Shown here: positions 48,488 through 59,295 of the stretch, one piece after another
Layout of the letters: every line of letters begins with the position of its first letter
Position numbering within the stretch: the first letter of the stretch is position 1
Source: Neurospora crassa OR74A
Taxonomy: Eukaryota > Ascomycota > Sordariomycetes > Sordariales > Sordariaceae
Length of the DNA stretch: 64,000 bases
Direction of reading: 5' to 3'
Assembly: GCF_000182925.2 (NCBI RefSeq)
Contig: NC_026503.1
Location: forward strand, 3,658,001 to 3,722,000
Program-made: the position numbers and the translations under genes
Notes under the pieces: model-generated
What the model was told of the DNA's origin: nothing
The model's input: only the letters and a program-made list of their open reading frames with translations
Databases searched by the model: none

Positions 48488-50142
48488 CTATACAGCAATG
48501 ACGTTGTCTTTGACGGTAGCCTCGTACCTAAAACAAACTCTGTTAGCTCTCGAACCGTATCTAGTTGTGCGGGGGAAAAAAATCAAGAGAGCACCAACCT
48601 CTTTCCGCGGAAGGCCCACACACCCCAGTTACCGGCACTGACGTCCTGAGGGTCAAGATCATTCAGATCCCACCGGAGACTGCGGAAGATGTTCTCGCCA
48701 GGCTCCATGAGAATGTCGAATTCACCCTTGGCCTTCTTGTTGACCCACTCGACATCACGCTCCATGTCAGCCTGCGTGTAGCCCGTAGCAATGATAGGAG
48801 CTTTGGTCTCGAGAAGCATAGGCAGCGTTTCCTCCCATTCGTGGGAGCTTGCCGGGTGGCCCAAACCAGGGTGGAAGAGGACGAAGCAGTCGAAGTAAGG
48901 ATCGTGAGGAGCGAAATAACCCGTCTTGTGGATAGTATGGTAATAATCCACAATGGTGCTGATCTTCATGGTAGGCCATACGCGATCCTCCACAACCGCA
49001 CCGTAAGGATTCTCGGGAGTACGAGGCGGGAGGGGAAATTCGTCATCGCGGTTCATCATGCTCTCGGGTCCGATGAAAATCAGATGGAGTCTCGACAGGG
49101 GGAAGAGATGGGCCAACTGCACCCAAGCATCTCTAGGCAGCGACGACTCAGCGCGAGCACCGAGAATAAAGACACGCACGGGGGGCGCCTCAGGCCGAAG
49201 ACCCTTGATAGACTCGTTGCCTCCAGTTTTGGGAGGATGCAGGGTATAGCGAAGTGCCGTCAAACTCTTTAAGCCCTCGACCGTGAGGCGATTCCGGATG
49301 TGGTACGGGCTCAACTCGTGAAGAACGCTGCCGATCGTGAGAGGATAGGTCAACAACCTAGTCGCCTGTCTCATGCACCGGTCATCGTTGACAGCTTCGA
49401 ACTGACGGGTATACATGAACGTGTCCCAGTTGGTCATGTTGACCATGGCATCATCCATTTGCGGACCGGCGTAGTTGAACTCGTAGAAGTGGCGGCCTGA
49501 ATGGAGGTCATGGTCATCTTCATTGATCTGCCGCAGAGTGTCGCATATCTCGAGATGTTTCTCATAGTCGTCCATCCAATGCTGCTCGCTGCAATATACC
49601 GGGATGCCACAGTCAGGGCACTCGAAATCGACGTGCTTCGGCGGCTGGGAGCCAGACTCGGTATCGACTTGGCGGTTGGTCTCGGAGAACTGCCCTGGGC
49701 GGTGGCTATGGTGGGGGCAGCTGGCGTGCTGTCTTATGAAGGCCGCGCGCTGGCGGATCTTGGGGATGGGCGAGTTGGTGAAGGAGTGGAAGAGGTTGTC
49801 CTGCTCGAGAATCGGCTTCGAGGGGATACCACTACCGGCCAGATCCTCGTTGGTGGCAAACGATGTCGAGCTGCTGGCCTTGGTTCTGGACTGGGCAGCA
49901 ACGGAAGGAAGCTTGCTTGTGATCGAAGCCTGGATCGGACGCGAAATGGTTCTGGTGATGCCGCCGACTTGCGTCGAAGACGAGGAAGAGCTCTGTGCCC
50001 CTCGGATGGAGCTGACGGAGCGTTGCTGGGCTGACTGCAAAAACGCAGCACTTTGCCTGCTCTGTCTAGCTGTGAAAGTCGAGCATTGCGAGCAAAGCTT
50101 GGACAAGGCCGGACGCACGGCGCGGTCTGCTGGGAGGGCCAT
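48488..50142 (-). CDS. mss51: Mss51-like mitochondrial COX1 translational activator
   Basis: Yeast Mss51 activates translation of COX1 mRNA and couples it to cytochrome oxidase assembly at the inner membrane. Exon 1 is 48599-50142 and exon 2 is 48488-48527 (13 codons and the stop, ending VKDNVIAV), giving 527 aa, longer than yeast Mss51 (436). The N-terminal 50 residues are rich in Arg, Ser, Ala and Gln, as expected for an import sequence. A MYND-like zinc region follows with SCPHH and, after an insert, FECPDCGIPVYCSEQHW and HLEICDTL. These hold two CP motifs of the type linked to heme sensing in yeast. The rest matches the conserved Mss51 C-terminal domain (WDTFMYTR, LTYPLTIGSVLHE, LHLIFIGPES, FHPGLGHP). 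It is divergent from rse-1, sharing a 637-bp promoter region. Confidence 0.92.
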
Positions 50143-50779
50143 TGGGAGTTCAAGAGGTCGGATGATGTTCGATCGGGAATCTGGATCGCCGGGACTCGAT
50201 GCGACTTTCCAATTGACTTTTTGGCAGCAGCTCCCAGCAATCCGGGGTCCTCTCCCACCGACCCGACTCGCTACCTACCTCTACTGTGCCTAAGTGCCTA
50301 GGCGGGTCCCGTCCATCGAATGACCCACTTTGTTCTTGCTTCACCAGCCACAATTGTGCCTAGGTAAGCTCCGTCTGACGTTACGTATGCGGGTCAGAGA
50401 GCTACGAGCAAGCCACAGTCGCGAGGCGGGAAGATGAGTGGGCGGCGTCTACGACCTACCGTGGACCGAGTCCGACGTACCGCTGCAACCTGAGTGACTG
50501 GACTGCACCAATTGGCCAGAAATACCATCGACGGCAACCGACTCCATCTACCTCGCCAGAGTGCCAGAACACTGGACCGTGTTTCATTTTTTTTTGCCGT
50601 GTTACAATCATCTACTCGATATTCAACTCTAGATTTTCGACAATCTGGCTGACTTTCGCGCATTGGTCTTCTCAACATAACGACGGCAGCATTGACAGAG
50701 CACAACCGAGTCCTACCCACTTGCAAAAACAACCTCGAGAAAGCAGAGCCGCGCCGGCTGTCTGCGCCCAGTTGCAGCC
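50143..50779. promoter_or_regulatory. Shared divergent promoter of mss51 and rse-1
   Basis: These 637 bases separate two start codons on opposite strands. A palindromic CCAATTGG at 50508-50515 presents a CCAAT box on both strands. No upstream ATG lies in the last 120 bases before the rse-1 start. Confidence 0.55.
50508..50515. promoter_or_regulatory. Palindromic CCAAT box
   Basis: CCAATTGG reads as CCAAT on either strand, a candidate site for the fungal HAP (CCAAT-binding) complex, which controls respiratory and heme-related genes. Binding is inference. Confidence 0.3.
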
Positions 50780-53700
50780 ATGGCGACTACGTCGAACATG
50801 TTCCTGTATTCCTTGACCATCCAGCCACCCACCGCTGTCACGCAGGCTCTGCTTGGTCAGTTCTCGGGAACCAAGGAACAGCAGATTCTTACGGCGTCTG
50901 GATCGCGTCTAACCCTCCTTCAGCCTGATCCCCGTCAGGGCAAGGTCAACACCCTGTTGTCTCATGACATCTTCGGCATCGTACGCGCCATCGCGTCGTT
51001 CCGTCTGGCCGGCAGCCACAAGGGTGAGTAACCTCCCCGCCACCTCCTGTGTTGGGCAATATAGTGATTCTGGATCCGTTCCCCAGGTGCTTCTGGGTAG
51101 AGGGGCCACACGTATGGTCACGCACCATGCACCCAGGCCTACGAGTCTTCTGGGGACTTGAGAGACTCATTCAAATCGGTAGCGGGATTGTGCTAAAACC
51201 CTGTGCCACCCAGACTACATTATCCTCGCCACTGATTCGGGCCGCATTACGATTATCGAGTATCTCCCCAAGACGAACAAGTTTCAGCGCATCCACCTCG
51301 AGACTTTCGGCAAATCGGGCGTCCGCCGAGTCATCCCCGGCCAGTACTTAGCCGCAGATCCAAAGGGAAGAGCATGCCTCATTTCGGCACTCGAAAAGAA
51401 CAAGCTGGTCTATGTTCTCAACCGAAACTCACAGGCCGAGCTTACCATCTCGTCACCACTGGAAGCCCACAAGCCAGGCGTGTTGGTGCTGTCTCTTGTT
51501 GCCCTTGACGTTGGTTACGCAAACCCCGTTTTCGCTGCGTTGGAACTGGACTACACGGACGCGGACCAAGATCCTACGGGCCAAGCACGAGAAGAAGTCG
51601 AGACACAGCTGGTATATTACGAGCTTGATCTGGGCCTGAACCACGTTGTACGCAAGTGGTCAGATACTGTCGATCGCACTTCTTCACTTCTCTTCCAAGT
51701 ACCCGGCGGCAATGACGGTCCCAGCGGTGTCTTGGTGTGCGGCGAGGAAAATGTCACCTATCGGCACTCGAATCAAGAGGCTTTCCGCGTCCCCATCCCT
51801 AGACGCAGCGGTGCCACCGAAGATCCTCAGAGGAAGCGGGTTATCGTCTCTGGCGTTATGCACAAGCTCAAGGGAAGCGCGGGCGCCTTTTTCTTCCTTC
51901 TTCAGACGGACGATGGAGATCTCTTCAAAGTCACCATTGACATGATCGAAGATAGTGACGGCAACCCCACCGGAGAGGTCAAGCGCCTCAAGATCAAGTA
52001 CTTCGACACGATACCAGTAGCCACTAGTCTTTGCATCCTGAAGAGCGGCTTCCTGTTCGCCGCTAGCGAGTTTGGAAACCATCACTTTTACCAATTTGAA
52101 AAGCTCGGAGACGATGACGAGGAGCTCGAGTTCAGCAGCGACGACTTCCCGACAGACCCTACCGCCTCATATAACCCGGTGTACTTCCACCCCAGGCCAC
52201 TTGAAAATCTGGTCCTGGTTGAGAGCATTGATTCGATGAACCCTCAGGTCGACTGCAAGGTTGCGAATCTGACGGGAGAGGACGCGCCCCAGATCTACTC
52301 TGTCTGTGGAAATGGGGCGCGGAGTACTTTCCGCATGTTGAAGCACGGACTCGAAGTGTCTGAAATTGTCGCTTCGGAGCTTCCGGGTACACCTTCTGCT
52401 GTATGGACGACTAAGTTGACCAAGTACGATCAGTACGATGCTTATATTGTGCTGTCATTCACAAATGGAACATTGGTTCTCAGCATTGGTGAGACGGTAG
52501 AAGAGGTCAGCGATAGTGGTTTCTTGACTACGGCGCCCACCCTAGCTGTGCAGCAAATGGGTGAGGATGGCTTGATACAAGTTCACCCCAAGGGCATTCG
52601 CCACATCGTCCAAGGTCGTGTCAATGAATGGCCTGCACCTCAGCATCGCTCGATTGTTGCTGCCACGGCAAATGAGAATCAGGTTGTCATCGCCTTGAGC
52701 TCTGGCGAAATCGTCTACTTCGAAATGGACTCGGATGGTTCGCTCGCCGAGTATGACGAAAAGAAGGAGATGTCGGGTACCGTCACATCGCTGAGCGTCG
52801 GTCAAGTACCGGAGGGCCTGAAGCGAAGCTCTTTCCTAGCTGTAGGATGCGATGATTGCACAGTTCGCATTCTTAGCTTGGACCCTGATTCAACACTCGA
52901 GATGAAGTCCATCCAAGCTTTAACAGCCGCGCCCTCGGCTTTATCAATCATGTCGATGGAGGACTCGTTTGGTGGATCCACGCTCTATCTCCACATCGGA
53001 TTGCATTCGGGCGTTTACCTCCGGACTGTGCTGGATGAAGTGACGGGCGAACTGACAGACACTCGTCAAAAATTCTTGGGTCCCAAGCCTACCAGACTTT
53101 TCCAAGTATCAGTTCAGGATCAGCCATGTGTTCTTGCGCTGAGCTCGAGGCCATGGTTAGGCTACACCGACCCACTTACTAAGGGCTTCATGATGACGCC
53201 CCTAAGTTACACCGAGCTTGAGTATGGTTGGAACTTCAGTAGCGAACAGTGCTTGGAAGGCATGGTTGGTATTCATGCCAACTACCTAAGGTCAGTTTAT
53301 TCCAAATTGTTTGGCGTCCAGTTATGTGATGAGGAAAGTGAACTCTATGCCCTTGGGTAATGAGGCGATTGGAGCAATCATATGTGATTGTACCAATTGT
53401 TCCTTACAAATACAACCCGATACACCCATCCATTTTGCACGTCCTTATCTTCACAGACACTGACATTGAGTGCAGAATCTTTTCAATCGAAAAACTGGGC
53501 GACAACATGATTCAGAAATCCATTCCTTTGACTTACACACCTAAGCACTTGGTCAAGCATCCCGAACAGCCATACTTTTACACTATCGAATCCGACAATA
53601 ACACCCTCCCCCCGGAGCTGCGGGCAAAGCTTCTGGAGCAACAAAGCAATGGCGACGCAACGGTACTGCCGCCAGAGGACTTTGGATATCCCAGAGCCAA

Positions 53701-54854
53701 AGGTAGATGGGCATCGTGCATCAGCATTATCGACCCTATCAGTGAGGAACCGAGAGTCCTCCAAAGGATTGATCTTGACAACAATGAGGCGGCAGTCAGC
53801 GCGGCCATTGTACCTTTTGCCAGTCAAGAGGGCGAAAGTTTCCTGGTTGTCGGCACGGGCAAAGATATGGTCCTCGACCCACGTCAATTTACCGAGGGCT
53901 ACATCCATGTTTACAGATTCCATGAAGACGGCCGGGACCTGGAGTTCATTCATAAGACCCGAGTAGAAGAGCCGCCTTTGGCACTCATTCCGTTCCAAGG
54001 ACGTCTGCTTGCTGGCGTCGGCAAGACACTCCGTATCTACGACCTCGGTTTGAAGCAACTGCTCCGAAAAGCTCAAGCAGATGTGACGCCCACTCTCATC
54101 GTCTCCCTACAAAGCCAGGGTAACCGCATCATTGTCGGCGATCTCCAGCAAGGCATCACGTACGTTGTCTACAAGGCCGAGGGCAATAGACTCATTCCCT
54201 TTGCTGACGACACCTTGAACCGCTGGACAACCTGCACCACCATGGTCGACTACGAATCCGTTGCCGGCGGCGACAAGTTCGGCAACATATACATCGTCCG
54301 TTGCCCAGAGCGCGTCAGCCAGGAAACTGACGAGCCTGGATCAGAGATCCACCTGATGCACGCCCGCAACTACCTTCATGGCACACCCAACCGCTTGAGC
54401 CTCCAGGTCCACTTCTACACTCAGGACTTGCCGACCAGCATATGCAAGACCAGCCTAGTTGTCGGTGGTCAGGACGTGCTGCTCTGGAGCGGCTTGCAGG
54501 GCACTGTCGGTGTTTTCATTCCCTTTGTCAGCCGTGAGGATGTCGACTTCTTCCAGAATCTGGAGAATCATATGCGCGCTGAAGACCCGCCGCTTGCCGG
54601 CCGTGATCATTTGATCTACCGGGGTTACTATACCCCCGTCAAGGGTGTGATCGATGGTGACTTGTGCGAGAGGTTTAGCTTGCTGCCGAATGATAAGAAG
54701 CAGATGATTGCGGGAGAACTTGATCGCTCGGTGAGGGAAATCGAGCGCAAGATTTCGGTATGTGTTCCCTCAAACCCCCTTGAATTTCGAGAAACAATTC
54801 ACTTACTAACCTGCTTGCTTTGTCTAGGATATCCGCACCCGGTCTGCCTTCTAA
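50780..54854 (+). CDS. rse-1: Pre-mRNA splicing factor Rse1 (SF3b subunit 3/SAP130)
   Basis: This is a subunit of SF3b in the U2 snRNP, which helps recognise the branch site in the nucleus. Four exons (50780-51023, 51214-53290, 53476-54757, 54828-54854) give 1209 aa, the normal family length. It belongs to the three-beta-propeller family of DDB1 and CPSF160. The N-terminus ([18 protein letters not shown]), the block [20 protein letters not shown], and the C-terminus ([20 protein letters not shown], ending DIRTRSAF) are diagnostic. Introns are 190, 185 and 70 nt. The last exon holds only eight codons and the stop. All junctions restore conserved sequence in phase, for example [12 protein letters not shown] and [12 protein letters not shown]. 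The start context GCCATGG is strong. Confidence 0.97.
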
Positions 54855-55240
54855 ACTTGAGTACATCGTTTCTGGGTGAGAAGTAATGGCTGCGAGCTTA
54901 TGGTTTAATGTATATGAAACTCCTTGCAAAGAAGCGCGTCGTTTTCACAGACATCTGGGATGGATCAAAGCCTTGTTGTAATGTTAACTTGGATTACTGC
55001 TGTTGATTCAGCTAGGCGCTCCGGTGGTGGTAAGTGGTTTAGGCGTCAATTGTATGTACGCCGTTGTGCTTAGATTTAACGATGGAAAGAAGAGACAGAT
55101 TGGTACGTGGCTAAACAAAAAGAAAAGAAGAGCCATATTGCTTGGCAATATACAAAATTTTGGGTACACAAAGCATGGCATCATAACTGCTTACGATCCA
55201 GTCTTCCTGGCTTTCAAGTCCCGATCCCCGGCTTGACTAC
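54855..55240. other. Convergent intergenic, rse-1 and LysM gene 3' ends
   Basis: About 390 bases lie between the two stops. The sequence is A/T-richer than the genes and should hold both 3' UTRs. No gene is visible. Confidence 0.5.
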
Positions 55241-56375
55241 CTATTTGCCAAACTTCGACGCAGTACTAGAAGCAGTGGGAACCAACCTCTTCACCCCACT
55301 AATCCACGTCCTTCCCATAACCCTCCCTTTCCCCTTCGTAGGCGGTGGTTGGTTTAGGGCCTCCCACATCTCATCGTCCTCCAACGCCTTTACTGCGCTT
55401 TCCACATTCCAATCATTTCCCTCCAGATACAATACCGCAACATCATAGTCTGCCACTTTGGCTTTCATCATCCACTTCCTTATCTTCTTCTTCCGTTCCA
55501 CCTCCTCGTCGCTTTCTACAGGGTAGGGAGAAAGCGATACGCCGGATGGGTTGTATTCTCCCGGGATACTGATGGTGCGTCTACCGCGGGCGAATAGAAG
55601 TGCGGAAGAACTGGAGTGGAAAGGGGAGGAAGAGGTGGAGAGAGAGAAGAGCGGGAGACGGTTATGCGCGAGGAGGACAGGAAGGGGAATCGAGTAGCGG
55701 AGGGAGAGGGAGGGGAGGGTGTCGTGGGGTGTGAGGTGGTGAATTGTGTCTGGGATGGTGGTGTTTGGGTTGTCTTGTGGAGGTTTGGGCTCTTGCTGGG
55801 TTGATGCTGTGGCTGTGAGAGAGATGGTTGAAGAATAAGGGGGCGGTGAGGAGGATGGGGGAGGAAGATGATTGTTGTAGGAGATAGGGCCGGGGTATGG
55901 TGGTGGTGGTGGTGTATCTTTGTCGTCGTTGGCGGCTTGTGTATTTTCAGCTCGGTAATGGTGAGAAGGAGGGCGATATTTGGGACCGCGGGGGTTTATG
56001 GGAGTAAGGTATGAAGAGGAAGATGATGATGATGATGATGGGGTTTGGCAGTAAGGACAGTAACTGCTAAAACGGGGGTTGTTCTGCTCTAGTGTTAGTA
56101 GACTGTCTATCGCGCCTATGAACAAAACATAGAAATGAAAGGTTGGCCATCAAGGTGCCTTTTTTTTGCGTCGCTTCGCAGAGTAGGTATGGCGGCGTGA
56201 TGTAGCGGTCAAGTTTCAGCCTGACTGACGGCTTGGTGATACTTACATATATACAGTTACCGCAGATTACTCGGCCGCAACAGCTCAATCGCCGATCGTC
56301 CGGGAGAGGCTTCTCGGTCTCATGGACGAAGCGGGGCACCAAGTGTAAAAGCTTTGCGCAGGTACAGCAGGCCAT
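55241..56375 (-). CDS. Intracellular LysM protein with zinc-finger N-terminus
   Basis: Two exons (56247-56375 and 55241-56083) give 323 aa. No signal peptide is visible, so this is not a secreted LysM effector. Exon 1 and the start of exon 2 form a Cys-rich zinc-finger-like module: CCTC at residues 3-6, then CCGRVICGNC at 33-42, then YCPYC at about 51-55. A Ser run encoded by GAT/ATC repeats and Pro-rich linkers follow. A LysM motif lies at about 157-190 (HHLTPHDTLPSLSLRYSIPL, then VLLAHNRL). The C-terminus has a basic segment and a UBA-like three-helix pattern (VAVLYLEGNDWNVESAVKAL) at about 255-283. The family is known in fungi as LysM domain-containing proteins of unclear role. The intron is 163 nt with donor GTAAGT. 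Confidence 0.85.
56015..56041 (-). repeat. Coding (GAT)n, Ser run of LysM protein
   Basis: Tandem GAT units on the plus strand are read on the minus strand as a Ser run in the LysM protein. Confidence 0.8.
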
Positions 56376-58326
56376 GGTTGAAAGTCAGTTGTCTGCGGAA
56401 CGAACCTCTATCTTGTCTTTTTTTGGGGGCAAGGTGAGAAACTGGAAAAGGAGAATGTCCAGATTCAAAGATCTGGTCATGTTCGACTTGAAGGGTTGAC
56501 AAATCTTCAATACGGGAACAGAGATGATTGACGTCGGTAATGTGGGGGCAAAGTGACTTATCGATAGGTAGCCGGAGGGTAACCCCGCAGCCCCGCAAGT
56601 GTTCGTGGGGGCAGACCCGACGGAGGAGCTGTCAGCGGCTCTCCACAGCGCTGTCAGGGACCTGGTCTCGTTTTTGACAAAGGAAATTGTTGAGGGAACC
56701 CGGTTGACTTGCCAAACCTAATGGAATGGTAAGAATAAGCCGAAATACGTCACAGCCAGTACATCAGACCTTGGGTAGGTAAACCAATTAGGTATACATC
56801 TAAGCATCTTTACTACCTCTTGGTATACCTTTGAACCTGAGTTTGAGTCACCCCCTGGAACAGAACTCGAGCTATTGTACCTTCGTATATCATAATTCCC
56901 ATTCAATAGAGATTTGTAGCGGCCTTTCCTAGCTCCAACCACGATGAGCGGTATCGGACCGTCTCTGTTCGGTTTATTCGTACCCAAGTTGTTCTTGAGG
57001 GGCATCGTGCAACATTCTCCGCTTCCGAGCATCATCACCTCTTGAATAAGCGGAAAACAGGAGTAATTGGGCAAAACTCGCCGATTTCTTCGACATCAAG
57101 CGCCCTGTCTGAGGCAAAATCTATGAAGCCACGGATTTTGAAGCTGACGAATCTTGGTTGACCAAAGCTTAATCAACCACCTGCCAGATCCTATCATCTT
57201 TTGACGATGCAGATGTCGTTTTATTCTCCTGAAGGGCAGCTTTGCCTTAGTTAGCTGTCATCAACTACCCTCAGTTTTCCATTTTCCTCTCTGACGCAAT
57301 GTGAATCATGACCTGTCTTCTAACCAGCCAGACGGCACAGCACAACTAGCCCGGATCACCATCAACATTGTTTTCGCTTCTGCGCCCTGAATGGAGACTC
57401 TATGGCGTGATACCGCTGGAACAACACGTCGCCAATGCGACCGATATGACTGACCTTTGCGCAGCAGAGATGTCAAGCTAATTACAAAGCCCCATGAACC
57501 GCACTCTGAACTATATGACGGGATGTAAGCCCTTCGGTTCCAGAAGGGCCATGACCGTGGGGTGATTCCAATTTAGCGTCGCTTCTAGGGCCACGAAAAG
57601 AACAACTCTTCAATGATACCGAGAGGAAAACAGGACCGGACGGGCGGTAAGCTAATGTACATAATGTGTCGAGCCCTATACTAAGTAGATTTAGAGGATA
57701 ACAAAGCGAAGTAGCATCGGCGAGACCGCTGTTGATTCCAAAGGAGTGTCTGGTTCACCCATTGCCCTTGCTTTTCATGTTACTCTAAGGAGACTGGGAG
57801 AGGAGGCAGCAAAGAGGAGCAAACAGAAAATAAGAGCTGAACCAAGTATCAAGGCTGGGCCCATTCTCCACGCCTGATCAGTCGTTCACTTGGAGCAAAA
57901 GTTCTCCAGATCCTGGAAATCACTGTGACTCGTTGTGGGGTACCAAGCAAGGTATGGCACGCGACCGTACATACATGGGTATAGTGTCAATGGGACGCAA
58001 CATGAAGATACCCTATGTACTGCGTACCTACTCTAGAAGACGCTGCGGTAGAAGTGGGGTTGGGTTCCGAGTCTACGGGATAGATGGGTCTCGATTCCAC
58101 TTGCTCCCCTGGCTGATGATTGTAAGAACCCGGCCCAGGGCTGTGTTCCCGGTTATGTAACGGGCGGAGTTTGGGGTCTGGATAGATATTTATGTTAAGA
58201 GCACTCGTCTCGAGTTTTTGTCAAAGTCAGCTGAAGCTTGGTCACTCCGTTTGAATACCGCGGTCCTTCGCATTTTTGACTTTTTGCACACCACTCTCAA
58301 AGATCTACAAGTCAACTTTGTATATC
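56376..58326. other. Shared upstream region of LysM and esterase genes
   Basis: This 1.95 kb divergent intergenic region shows no recognisable gene, RNA gene or strong repeat. It should contain both promoters. Confidence 0.5.
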
Positions 58327-59295
58327 ATGGCGGTGAGATTGCCCGTGTATAAACCGAGAAAGAGATTGAGTCATTACGATTTTAACAGACGATGTAAAAG
58401 GTCTCATACCCCCAAATCGTGCTCTTTGGCGATTCCCTGTTTCAGGGTGCCGCAAGTCTTGAGGATGGTTTCTGTTTCCAAGCCGCCGTTCAACAGCGTA
58501 CGTGTTCTGTCGGCTGCTCACAAGTCTCGTATAGTGAGCTTACTGACTCACCTCCAGAGGTTCTTCGCCGATTTGACATTGTTAACCGTGGTCTCTCCGG
58601 TTACAACACCTCCAATGCCCTGAAGCTCTTGCCCCAGATCTTCTCTCCGCCGGGTCCAGGCGTGCCCAAGCTTGCCTACCTTGTAAGTCTAAACTCTTTC
58701 GTTTTACAGAAACCCAACTTTGTCTAACCAAGGGCACAAGTTCGTCCTTTTGGGTGCAAACGACGCCGCCCTTCCCCAGCCTGTCAATAACCAGCACGTC
58801 CCTCTAGACAAGTACAAGCAGAACCTCGTCTCTATCATCACCCACTCCAACATCACCGCCCACAACCCCAAGATCTTTCTCATCACACCACCACCCCTGG
58901 ACGAGCTGAAGGCATCCGAGGTCGAACCCGGCGTCCGCAAGCACCGCGTCAGCGCCTCTTACTCCGAGGCGGTCCGCCAAGTGGCCGCTGAACACTCGGT
59001 CGGCTTGATCGATCTCTATAAGGCTGTCATGGACTACGCCATCTCCAAGACGCCCGGGTTTGACAGGTCCAAGGGTAATCTGGGTGATCCCGAGACGGGA
59101 GAAAGGGGCCACCTGAAGAACTTGCTGCCCGATGGGTTGCATTTGAGCTCAGAGGCATACAAGTTGTTGTACGAAGCCGTGAAGCCGCATCTGGGTAAGG
59201 AGTGGGAGGGGACGGACGCTGCGCAGAGGGTTGGCTATGTGTTGCCGGACTGGAAGGTGGCGCCTTGGTTGGAGGAGGATGTGTTGAAGCCTTGA
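58327..59295 (+). CDS. iah1: IAH1-type SGNH/GDSL esterase
   Basis: Yeast Iah1 hydrolyses isoamyl acetate and related esters. Four exons are proposed: 58327-58332, 58401-58497, 58558-58682 and 58741-59295, giving 260 aa. The SGNH blocks are visible: block I PQIVLFGDSLFQ with the nucleophile Ser, the Gly in NRGLSGYNTSNAL, the Asn in LLGANDAALP, and DGLHLSSEAY with the catalytic Asp and His. Exons 2-4 are certain from the family match and phase. The two-codon first exon (MA) with donor GTGAGA and acceptor AAAAG is inferred, because no in-frame ATG precedes the conserved block in exon 2. No secretion signal is visible. Confidence 0.9.

Noticed and set aside
48565-50293. Plus-strand frames of up to 235 codons opposite mss51
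   Set aside because: They are antisense shadows of the well-supported Mss51 gene.
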